Shown here: piece after piece, positions 21,564-28,417 of the stretch
How positions within the stretch are numbered: position 1 is the stretch's first letter
Layout: every line of letters begins with the position of its first letter
Assembly (NCBI GenBank): GCA_016179185.1
Contig: JACORW010000083.1
Location: 1-32,271 of the forward strand
Direction: 5' to 3'
DNA: 32,271 nucleotides
Source: Gammaproteobacteria bacterium
GTDB taxonomy: Bacteria; Pseudomonadota; Gammaproteobacteria; Eutrophobiales; Eutrophobiaceae
Notes under the pieces: generated by a model
What the model was told of the DNA's origin: nothing
Databases searched by the model: none
The model's input: the letters and a program-made list of their open reading frames with translations, nothing else
Translations under genes and position numbers: made by a program

Positions 21564-24236
21564 ATGAGCGCCGTTCCAGAGATTCACTTGCTCACGCCCG
21601 AACAGGCGTGCGCCCGCATGCAGTCCCGCCCCGGCGGGCTCACGGTTGCCGAGGCAGCGGCGCGCCTGTTGCGCCACGGACCAAATGAGCTTCAGGCCGC
21701 GGCGCGCATCAGCCCGTGGGCCCTCCTGCTGGCGCAGTTCAAGAATGTCCTGATCGTGATCCTGCTGATCGCCACCGCCCTGTCGGCGCTGCTGGGGCAT
21801 GGCATGGAGGCCGTGGTCATCACCGTGATCGTGCTGTTCGCGGCATTGCTGGGGTTCGTGCAGGAATACCGCGCCGAGCGCGCCGTGGAGGCACTGCGCC
21901 GTCTCGCGGCGCCCACGGCCACGGTTCTCCGCGACGGCGACGAGACCGAGGTGCGGGCCCGGGAGGTCGTGCCCGGCGACGTCATTCTGCTACAGGCAGG
22001 CGATCGCATTCCGGCGGACTGCCGCCTGCTGGAGGCCGTGAATCTGCAGGTACGGGAGTCATCGCTCACCGGCGAATCGGTGCCCGTCGAAAAAATCACC
22101 GCGGCGCTGACCGGGCCCGGGCTGCCGGTGGGCGATCGCAGGAACATGGGATTTGCAGGCACCAGCGCCAGTTACGGGCGGGGCCGCGGCGTCGTGACCG
22201 CGACGGGAATGGACACGGAGTTCGGCCGCATCGCCCGTCTGCTTGAGACCGTGGAGATCGGGCGCACGCCGCTGCAGGAAAATCTCGACCGCCTCGGGCG
22301 CACGCTGGCCAGGGCCGCGCTCATGGTCGTAGCCGTCATTACCGTCCTCGGACTTCTGCGCGGACAACCCTTGATTGACATGCTGGTGTTCGGCATCGCG
22401 CTGGCGGTCGCCGTCGTACCCGAGGCGTTGCCGGCTGTCGTGACCATATCGCTCGCCATCGGCGTACAGCGCCTGATCCGCCGCAACGCCCTGATACGGC
22501 GCCTGCCGGCCGTGGAGACGCTGGGGAGCACGTCGGTGATCTGTACCGACAAGACGGGAACGCTGACGCGCGACGAGATGACTGTGCGGCGCATCTGGAC
22601 CGACGATGTGATGCTCGACGCCACCGGCACCGGATACGAGCCGCACGGCGAATTCCACGCCGGCGATCAACCCGCCGCGCTCACTCAGACCTTGCTGCGG
22701 CTGCTGGAGGCGGGCGCCCTGTCATCCGACGCGGATCTGGTGCGCGACGCCGGCGCGGGACACTGGCGCGTCCGCGGCGATCCCACGGAGGGCGCGCTGG
22801 TTGTAGCGGCGGAGAAGGCCGGCCTGCGCAAGCCCGACCTCGAGCTGCGCGCGCCGCGCGTGGACGAGATCCCGTTTGCCTCCGAGCGCAAGCGCATGAC
22901 GACGTTGCATCGCATCGGCCCGGACATCGTCGCCTTCTCCAAGGGCGCCCCGGAAGTCATCGTCGCCGCCAGCACGCGGCGCCTGACCGCCGCTGGGGAA
23001 GTTCCGCTCGACGATCCCGGGCGCGACCGGATCATGCAGATTGTCGCCGGGCTGGCGGGAAATGGGATGCGCGTGCTGGCACTGGCGATGCGCGCAGGCG
23101 CCACGCGCGCCAACGCCGAACAGGATCAGACATTACTGGGACTCGTCGGCATGATTGACCCGCTGCGCCCGGAAGTGCCCGAGGCGGTACAGCGCTGCGT
23201 CGCCGCCGGCATCCGCGTGGTCATGATCACCGGGGATCACCCGCTGACGGCCCGTTCCATCGGCAGCGAACTGCGCCTGCTGGATCACGGGCGTTGCGTG
23301 ACCGGCCGGGAGATTGACGGCATGGATGCGGTCGCGTTCGCCGCCGCGGCGCGCGCGATCGCCATCTACGCCCGTGTCTCGCCGGAACACAAATTTCGGG
23401 TCGTGGAAGCGCTGCAGGCACAGGGGCAGGTCGTGGCCATGACCGGCGATGGCGTCAACGACGCGCCGGCGCTGAAGAAGGCCGATATCGGCATCGCCAT
23501 GGGCGTGACCGGCACGGATGTCGCCCGCGAGGCTGCGGCAATGACGCTCACCGATGACAACTTCGCTTCCATTGTCGCAGCAGTGGAAGAAGGACGCGGG
23601 ATATTCGCCAATATCAAGAAGTACCTGATGTTCCTGTTGTCGGCGAACCTGGGCGAGATCGGCCTCATGGCCGGTGCCGCGCTGCTGGGGCTGCCGCTGC
23701 CGCTTTCCGCGGTCCAGATCCTGTACGTCAACCTGGCCACCGACGGCCTGCCGGCGCTGGCGCTGGCGGTGGATCCGCCGCTGCCCGGACTGATGCGGCA
23801 GCGCCCGCGCGATCCGCGCACCGGGGTGTTCACGCGTCCGGTGGTCACGCTGATGCTGGCGGCCGGCGCCTGGTCCGCGGTCGTGAATCTGGCCGTGTTC
23901 GCCGGCCTGCGCGCCGCCGGCCACAGCGACGCTGAAGCCATGGGGATCACCTTCGTCACGCTGGTGCTGATCCAGTTCGTCATGGCGTACGCGTTCCGAT
24001 CGGAAATTCATTCCGCGCTGCGCCGACCCTTTGCGAACCGCTGGCTGAATCTCGCCATCCTGTGGGAACTGCTGTTGCTCAGCGCCATCCTGTACGTGCC
24101 GTGGCTGCAGAAACCCTTCGGCACTTTCGCGCTTGAACCCGGCGACTGGGCCGTGGTGACGGCGGCGGCCATTTCAGTGCTGCCCGTGATGGAGGCCGTG
24201 AAGTGGCGGGCCCGGGTCGGCGCATTCCGGCGTTAA
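21564..24236 (+). CDS. Cation-transporting P-type ATPase (type IIA)
   Basis: An inner-membrane ion pump of 890 residues. The actuator TGES is at 169-172, the phosphorylated D329 lies in CTDKTGTLT, and the hinge GDGVNDAPALKKADIGIAMG is intact. Membrane helix 4 carries PEALP (E287), helix 5 NLGEIG and helix 6 YVNLATDGLPALAL. These supply the Glu, Asn, Glu, Asn, Thr and Asp that bind calcium in SERCA. In helix 8 the position of SERCA Glu908 appears to be Gln (TLVLIQF), so one of the two calcium sites may be altered. Calcium or a related divalent cation is likely. It starts 47 nt after rdhA on the same strand and may be co-transcribed, though a functional link is not obvious. ATG 21564; an in-frame TTG lies 9 nt upstream. 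Confidence 0.9.
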   Translation: MSAVPEIHLLTPEQACARMQSRPGGLTVAEAAARLLRHGPNELQAAARISPWALLLAQFKNVLIVILLIATALSALLGHGMEAVVITVIVLFAALLGFVQEYRAERAVEALRRLAAPTATVLRDGDETEVRAREVVPGDVILLQAGDRIPADCRLLEAVNLQVRESSLTGESVPVEKITAALTGPGLPVGDRRNMGFAGTSASYGRGRGVVTATGMDTEFGRIARLLETVEIGRTPLQENLDRLGRTLARAALMVVAVITVLGLLRGQPLIDMLVFGIALAVAVVPEALPAVVTISLAIGVQRLIRRNALIRRLPAVETLGSTSVICTDKTGTLTRDEMTVRRIWTDDVMLDATGTGYEPHGEFHAGDQPAALTQTLLRLLEAGALSSDADLVRDAGAGHWRVRGDPTEGALVVAAEKAGLRKPDLELRAPRVDEIPFASERKRMTTLHRIGPDIVAFSKGAPEVIVAASTRRLTAAGEVPLDDPGRDRIMQIVAGLAGNGMRVLALAMRAGATRANAEQDQTLLGLVGMIDPLRPEVPEAVQRCVAAGIRVVMITGDHPLTARSIGSELRLLDHGRCVTGREIDGMDAVAFAAAARAIAIYARVSPEHKFRVVEALQAQGQVVAMTGDGVNDAPALKKADIGIAMGVTGTDVAREAAAMTLTDDNFASIVAAVEEGRGIFANIKKYLMFLLSANLGEIGLMAGAALLGLPLPLSAVQILYVNLATDGLPALALAVDPPLPGLMRQRPRDPRTGVFTRPVVTLMLAAGAWSAVVNLAVFAGLRAAGHSDAEAMGITFVTLVLIQFVMAYAFRSEIHSALRRPFANRWLNLAILWELLLLSAILYVPWLQKPFGTFALEPGDWAVVTAAAISVLPVMEAVKWRARVGAFRR

Positions 24237-24268
24237 CCGGCGGCTGAAAAAGGCGTTTCGGCAGCCTG

Positions 24269-24724
24269 TCATGCATCCACGACGACATCGCCACTGGGCT
24301 CGGCCTGGCAGGCCAGAATGTAGCCATCGGCTTTGTCTTCAGCGCTGAGCGCATCCTCGACCGGCATCCGCACGGTGCCGGCGGCCAGTTTTACCCGGCA
24401 GGAGCCGCAGGTTCCCGAGCGGCAGGCGTTGTCTATGAAGACACCGGCGCGGTCGGCGGCGTCAAGCAAAGTGAATCCTGAAGGTACAGGAGCCCTGGTG
24501 TTCGCAACCTGAAAGAACACGTTGCCGGCAATGCGTGTTGAGGCCCCGCCCTTCGCCGCGGGGTTGCGTTTGAAGGTGCCGCAGACATGCGCGCCGTGCA
24601 GGGTTTCGAGCGCGAGCCGCCGCAGCCACGTGCTGTCCAGCCCCGGCGTGGCCACGGAGTTCCGGTCCGACCCCGCGCCCATGTTTCCATGACGTTTGAC
24701 GGTGGGATGGTCTTCCAGCTTCAT
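24269..24724 (-). CDS. [2Fe-2S] ferredoxin with unusual N-terminus
   Basis: A 151-residue electron carrier. Residues ~67-151 form a plant-type ferredoxin with cluster ligands C101, C106, C109 and C139 (CRSGTCGSC, then LACQA), ending DVVVDA as in the ferredoxin domains of oxygenase reductases. The first ~45 residues (KLEDHPTVKR, LDSTWLRRLALE) do not belong to ferredoxins. From memory they resemble the opening of QueG/RdhA-like corrinoid iron-sulfur proteins. The frame then runs directly into the ferredoxin linker, so the gene may be an internal-deletion product that kept both ends. The start ATG overlaps the HxlR stop (ATGA), so the two are translationally coupled. It is a candidate donor for the nearby dehalogenase. 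Confidence 0.8.
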   Translation of the reverse strand: MKLEDHPTVKRHGNMGAGSDRNSVATPGLDSTWLRRLALETLHGAHVCGTFKRNPAAKGGASTRIAGNVFFQVANTRAPVPSGFTLLDAADRAGVFIDNACRSGTCGSCRVKLAAGTVRMPVEDALSAEDKADGYILACQAEPSGDVVVDA

Positions 24725-25143
24725 CGATCCCCCCGCTCAACGGCCCGCTTCTTTCTGCGCGTGCCCGGGCCTTTTGCCTTTCCCGGCCGCCGAATTCCGG
24801 GCAACTGTGCCTCGGCCCAGTTGACGATCGCCTGGAGGACGGGCCCGAGACTGCGGCCGGTCTCCGTCAGGAGATATTCAAAACGACGGGGATTCTCCTG
24901 ATAAGGCGTCTTTGCGATCAGGCCGGCCTTTTCCAGCTTCCCCAGCCGCTCGGCAAGAATGTTGGTTGGGATGTTTTCCGCGGAGTCATGGAACTGCTTG
25001 TAACGGCTCTTCCCGAAAAACAGGTCCCGGATGATCAGCAGCGTCCATTTATCCCCGATCAGGTCGAGGGTACAGGCCACGGCGCAGGCGGAGCGTCTGA
25101 AACTCATTGATTTCAGGCGCTTTTGTTGATCGCGTTTTCCCAC
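24721..25143 (-). CDS. HxlR-family winged-helix regulator
   Basis: A 140-residue DNA-binding protein. The HxlR signature ACAVACTLDLIGDKWTLLII is at about 19-38, followed by RDLFFGKSRYKQF, the recognition-helix region NIPTNILAERLGKLEKAGL and the wing (RRFEYLLTETGRSL). HxlR proteins sense redox, aldehydes or quinones, often through a cysteine. Here two cysteines (C20 and C24) lie before the signature's DLIGDKW. The start used is GTG 25143; ATG 25107 would give a 128-residue form and neither has a strong SD. It is translationally coupled to the ferredoxin gene and divergent from a membrane protein. An inverted repeat over that gene's promoter is its likely site. Confidence 0.88.
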   Translation of the reverse strand: MGKRDQQKRLKSMSFRRSACAVACTLDLIGDKWTLLIIRDLFFGKSRYKQFHDSAENIPTNILAERLGKLEKAGLIAKTPYQENPRRFEYLLTETGRSLGPVLQAIVNWAEAQLPGIRRPGKAKGPGTRRKKRAVERGDR

Positions 25144-25170
25144 GACCCGATGGTAGCCCAGCGATTTGCA

Positions 25171-25200
25171 ACTTGCAATTCACAAGTGAGGCGTTATAAT
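25171..25200 (+). promoter_or_regulatory. Sigma-70 promoter with overlapping inverted repeat
   Basis: TTGCAA (25173-25178) and TATAAT (25195-25200), separated by 16 bp, form a near-consensus promoter reading toward the membrane protein gene at 25264. An inverted repeat, ACTTG (25171-25175) and CAAGT (25183-25187) with a 7-bp spacer, covers the -35 box. A factor bound there would block RNA polymerase. The divergent HxlR gene starts 30 bp away, so autoregulation and control of this gene are both plausible. Confidence 0.65.
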
Positions 25201-25263
25201 CCGTGTCGCTTGCAATAATAAAGTTACCATGGGCCGGCCGGGTTCCATGAAGGAGAAACCACG

Positions 25264-25644
25264 ATGCCACCTAAAGCGTTTTACTGGCAGCTTTATATCG
25301 CGACCTATACGGCCCTGCTGGGGATCCCGTTGCTGTTTTTTCCGAAACCGGTGATCCCGCTGATCGGATTTGACCCGTCAATGGCGGACGAAGGGCCGTT
25401 TGTCCGGCTCACGGGAATGTTCCTTCTGTGTCTGACCTTGATCACATTGCGTGTCTTCCAGAAGAAAACCGAGGAAATGGTCATGGGCACCGTCATTCTC
25501 AGGACCTTCATCATCATCACGCTGCTTGCGGTGGGAATAACGGGCGGATTTCCTTTCCTTTACATCATGGCCGTCGTGGTCGGAATAGGCGTGGTCGGGA
25601 CACTGTGGACATTGGGCAGAGGGAACATACTGCGTTATTTATAG
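25264..25644 (+). CDS. Four-helix membrane protein, unknown function
   Basis: A 126-residue integral membrane protein not matched to a family with certainty. Four hydrophobic helices are visible: about 8-25 (LYIATYTALLGIPLLFF), 49-63 (LTGMFLLCLTLITLR), 73-92 and 98-116 (LYIMAVVVGIGVVGTLW). A short soluble loop with FDPSMADEGP lies between helices 1 and 2. AAGGAG precedes ATG 25264 by about 9 nt, and a near-consensus promoter lies 64 bp upstream. The gene diverges from hxlR-ferredoxin. As HxlR-controlled genes are often stress or detoxification genes, a membrane response role is possible but speculative. Confidence 0.8.
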   Translation: MPPKAFYWQLYIATYTALLGIPLLFFPKPVIPLIGFDPSMADEGPFVRLTGMFLLCLTLITLRVFQKKTEEMVMGTVILRTFIIITLLAVGITGGFPFLYIMAVVVGIGVVGTLWTLGRGNILRYL

Positions 25645-25696
25645 GCAAGCCCTGTTTCCCCGATTCCGCCAAGTAGCTGTTCCGTTTTGCAGATCA

Positions 25697-25803
25697 AACG
25701 GGTGGTCCGATCTCATGTTGGCGGACCGTGTGCCGCAGGAGCGGCACCCGAGCCTTGGACGTATTTACGGCGTGTCTGCCAACATGAGATCGGACCACCC
25801 GTT
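25697..25803. repeat. 107-bp element with 26-bp perfect inverted arms and nested hairpin
   Basis: The arms 25697-25722 and 25778-25803 are exact reverse complements over 26 bp (left arm begins AACGGGTGGTCC). After one mismatch three more bases pair. The 55-bp interior contains its own perfect stem GTGCCGC / GCGGCAC (25730-25736 and 25741-25747, loop AGGA). The whole forms one long structured unit between the membrane protein stop and the FAH gene. No target-site duplication or transposase is visible. It could be a non-autonomous mobile element, a terminator-like barrier or a leader structure. Confidence 0.85.
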
Positions 25804-25849
25804 ATGTACTCGTAGCATATTTTGGCACACGTATTTAGCATGCCGGGCC

Positions 25850-26695
25850 ATGCAATTCGCGAGTTTCCTGCATGCGGGGGTGCCGGGCTGGGGCGCGGTG
25901 GACGGCGGCGGCATCCGGGACTGCCGCGCCATCGCGCCGACACTGCGGGCCGCGCTTGCGGCGGGCACCCTGCCCCAGAGCGCCGCGGACGTTGCCGGGG
26001 CGCCGTTGCTGCCCGTTGCCGGACTCACCCTGCTGCCGCCGGTGCCGGATACCGGCCGCATCTTCTGCATCGGCCTGAACTACGTCGCCCATCGTGAAGA
26101 GACCGGGCGCAAGCCCACGGACCAGCCGGCGATTTTCGTCCGCTTTGCCGCCTCCGTCGTGGGCCACGGGCAGCCGCTGTTGTTGCCGCGCGAGAGCAAC
26201 GCCTACGATTTTGAGGGTGAACTCGCCGTCATCATCGGCCGACCCGGGCGCCGCATACCGGAAGGCCGGGCCCTGGAACACGTGGCCGGTTACGCGTGCT
26301 TCATGGACGGCTCCCTGCGCGACTGGCAGATGCACACCCATCAATACACGCCGGGCAAGAACTTTGATCGAAGCGGTGCCTTCGGGCCGTTCCTGGTCAG
26401 CGCCGGTGAAGTGGGTGATCCCAACGGCGATCTGAAGCTGGTCACGCGCCTGAACGGTCAGGAAGTCCAGTCCACGACCACCGACAACATGATTTTCCCG
26501 GTGCCGGCGCTGATCAACTACCTCTCGTCGTTCACGCAACTGGAGCCCGGCGATCTGATCGCGACCGGAACACCGGGCGGCGTCGGCTTCAAGCGCAACC
26601 CGCCGCTGTTCATGCGCGCCGGGGACACCATCGAGGTGGAGATTGAACGGGTCGGACTGCTGGCGAATACCGTGCAAAAAGAACAACTTGAATAA
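25850..26695 (+). CDS. Fumarylacetoacetate hydrolase family protein
   Basis: A 281-residue metal-dependent hydrolase, isomerase or decarboxylase of the FAH superfamily, which ends many aromatic meta- or gentisate-type pathways. Family landmarks are IFCIGLNYVAHREETG, PAIFVRF, the metal-binding E-x-E in YDFEGELAVIIGR, a D in CFMDGSLRDWQ, the KNFDRSGAFGPFLV block and LIATGTPGGVGF. ATG 25850 is chosen from family alignment; the frame is open back into the long inverted repeat, where no domain is visible. No strong SD is seen. It converges on the decarboxylase gene. The substrate may be fumarylpyruvate, fumarylacetoacetate or an acylpyruvate; the sequence alone does not decide. Confidence 0.88.
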   Translation: MQFASFLHAGVPGWGAVDGGGIRDCRAIAPTLRAALAAGTLPQSAADVAGAPLLPVAGLTLLPPVPDTGRIFCIGLNYVAHREETGRKPTDQPAIFVRFAASVVGHGQPLLLPRESNAYDFEGELAVIIGRPGRRIPEGRALEHVAGYACFMDGSLRDWQMHTHQYTPGKNFDRSGAFGPFLVSAGEVGDPNGDLKLVTRLNGQEVQSTTTDNMIFPVPALINYLSSFTQLEPGDLIATGTPGGVGFKRNPPLFMRAGDTIEVEIERVGLLANTVQKEQLE

Positions 26696-26696
26696 T

Positions 26697-26709
26697 GGGG
26701 TCTGACCCC
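26697..26709. repeat. GGGGTC-T-GACCCC palindrome
   Basis: A 6-bp perfect palindrome with one central base lies directly after the FAH stop codon, between two convergent genes. Its half site GGGGTC recurs next to the inverted repeat at 13041-13059 (TGGGGTCAGA). Such GGGGTCAGA elements look like a dispersed family, but with so few copies here that is tentative. The single-base loop makes a hairpin terminator unlikely. Confidence 0.45.
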
Positions 26710-26719
26710 CTTGTTCCCT

Positions 26720-28192
26720 TTATTCCTGTTCCCGGACCTTTCTGCGGATGACATCAATGGCAAGATCGATGGTGTCCAGGTGCGTGCGATAGGACAGCAC
26801 CGCGAAACGGATCATGTAACGACCATCCAGGGTCGTGGATGACAGCAGGATGGTGCCGTCCCTGCGGATGGCCTCCACGAGGCGCCGGTTGAAGTCGTCG
26901 GCAATGCCGTGCGCCGGCACATAACGGAATGCAAACACGGACAGGTCCGGGTACGGACCGACTTCGAAACCCGGCAGCGATCCGATCTTTTCATAGGCAT
27001 AGCGCGTCAGCAGGATCTTCTCGCTGAGGGCGGCCCGGAACGGCGCCACGCCCAGCAGCTTCAACGGCAGCCACAGGCGCGGGCCGCGGAAGTTGCGCGT
27101 CAACTCCGGCCCCAGGTCCGCGGGCGAGGGCTCTTCATCCTCCAGCAGCGTGTCCTGCAGGTAATTGGCGGTATGAAAGTGCGCCCGTTGCAGCAACTGC
27201 CCGTCGCGCACCAGCACGACGGCAAGCCCGAACGGCGTGAACAGCGCCTTGTGCGCGTTCAACACCACGGAATCCGCGCGAGCGATCCCCCGGAATTTGT
27301 CGCGCACCAGTTCGCTCAGGATGAACAGGCCGCCGTAGGCGCCGTCCACGTGGAACCAGAGTCTGTGCCGCTCCGCCACGTCGGCGAGGGCCTCCAGCGG
27401 ATCCACGCTGCCGAGGTCCGTGGTGCCGGCGGAGGCGGCAATCAACCAGGGTTTCAGCCCCGCGGCGAGATCGGCGCGGATGGCATGATCGAGTTGGGCC
27501 GGATCCATGCGGTAGCCGGCATCCATGCCCACCCGGCGGCGGACGGCTTCCTTCATGCCGGCGATGCGCAGCGCCTTGTCCATGGCGTGGTGCGTGAGAT
27601 CGGTCATGTACACGACGCATTTTTCGTAGTCGCGGCCCGCGAGGCCATGGGCGTCGCGCGCCGTGACGACGCCGGCGAGGATCGCCGTGCTGCCGCCGGA
27701 CAGCATGGCGCCGAGCGCCGACGGCGGATAGCCGATCACGTCCGCCATCCAGCGCAGCAACTGGTGTTCCATCCGTACCGCGCCGGGGCAACTGGAAAAG
27801 TACCCGGCAAACTGGTTGGTGACCGCCGCGAGGAAATCCCCGAGCGCCCCGGTGTACAGGCTGCACGGCGGGATATAGGCAAGAAAGCGCGGCGACACGG
27901 GGCTCAGGCCCACGTCCACGACGTTCTCCTTGAACAGGCGCAGCACCGCGTCCATCTCCATCCCGGACTCGGAGATGGGTGACGCATAGAGCCCGCGCCC
28001 CTTGTGTTCCGTGTCCAGGTACGCCGGGCGCGTGTCCACTTCCGCCAGAAATGCCTCGGCGAATTCATTCACACTGGCCAGCAGTTGCCGGCGTTCGCCC
28101 ACGCTCGGTTCCAGGGCGCGGGCGTCCAGCGCGAACTTTCGGATCGTCTGCACCAGTTCGACGCTCCGGTCAGACGGGGTCGCCGCGGTCAC
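26720..28192 (-). CDS. PLP-dependent amino-acid decarboxylase (group II)
   Basis: A 490-residue enzyme of the aromatic-L-amino-acid/glutamate decarboxylase family, cytoplasmic, using pyridoxal phosphate. The PLP lysine is K315 in VVLNAHKALFTPFG, the ring-binding Asp is D283 in FHVDGAYGG, and the stacking His lies in TDLTHHAMDKAL (about 201-202). The N-terminal SPRFLAYIPPCSLYTGALGDFLAAVTN is the usual substrate-side segment. The start is GTG, overlapping the stop of the DUF2783 gene as GTGA, so translation is coupled. An amine product would suit the amine dehydrogenase at the left end of the window, but that link is only a suggestion. Substrate not assignable. Confidence 0.88.
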   Translation of the reverse strand: MTAATPSDRSVELVQTIRKFALDARALEPSVGERRQLLASVNEFAEAFLAEVDTRPAYLDTEHKGRGLYASPISESGMEMDAVLRLFKENVVDVGLSPVSPRFLAYIPPCSLYTGALGDFLAAVTNQFAGYFSSCPGAVRMEHQLLRWMADVIGYPPSALGAMLSGGSTAILAGVVTARDAHGLAGRDYEKCVVYMTDLTHHAMDKALRIAGMKEAVRRRVGMDAGYRMDPAQLDHAIRADLAAGLKPWLIAASAGTTDLGSVDPLEALADVAERHRLWFHVDGAYGGLFILSELVRDKFRGIARADSVVLNAHKALFTPFGLAVVLVRDGQLLQRAHFHTANYLQDTLLEDEEPSPADLGPELTRNFRGPRLWLPLKLLGVAPFRAALSEKILLTRYAYEKIGSLPGFEVGPYPDLSVFAFRYVPAHGIADDFNRRLVEAIRRDGTILLSSTTLDGRYMIRFAVLSYRTHLDTIDLAIDVIRRKVREQE

Positions 28193-28407
28193 GGTTCCTT
28201 TCCCCTGTTGTCCGGATCGCGCAGCACATCGTTCTTGGCGATTGCCAGCGCCTGCCGCACCGCGTCGAGGTCCGGCAGGCGGTGCGCCAACGCCAGCGCG
28301 AGCCGCGCCAGAAACAGCCGTTCCTTATCGGGACCGACGCGATCGATTGCCTGCGCAATGAGTTCGTAGGCCTGCTCGAACTGTTCACCGGGCAACGTGT
28401 CGGTCAT
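28189..28407 (-). CDS. DUF2783 family protein
   Basis: A 72-residue all-helical protein. The body LAQAIDRVGPDKERLF-like stretch (IAQAIDRVGPDKERLFLARL), ALALAHRLPDLDAVRQALAIA fits DUF2783, a short domain usually encoded next to an MhpA-like FAD monooxygenase, as here. Its role is unknown; it may be a small partner of the monooxygenase. It starts 10 nt after the monooxygenase stop and overlaps the decarboxylase start, so all three form one tight operon. No cysteines or metal sites are seen. Confidence 0.8.
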   Translation of the reverse strand: MTDTLPGEQFEQAYELIAQAIDRVGPDKERLFLARLALALAHRLPDLDAVRQALAIAKNDVLRDPDNRGKEP

Positions 28408-28417
28408 CGGGGCCGCG

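Noticed and set aside
25697..25803. Integron attC site
   Set aside because: The size fits, but the arms are exact with no unpaired bases, the ends do not match RYYYAAC/GTTRRRY, and no integrase gene or cassette array is seen.
25697..25803. Insertion sequence remnant
   Set aside because: No target duplication and no transposase fragment could be found, so only a neutral inverted-repeat label is supported.
26697..26709. Bidirectional terminator between convergent genes
   Set aside because: The palindrome has a one-base centre and no T-run, so it cannot form a usual terminator hairpin.
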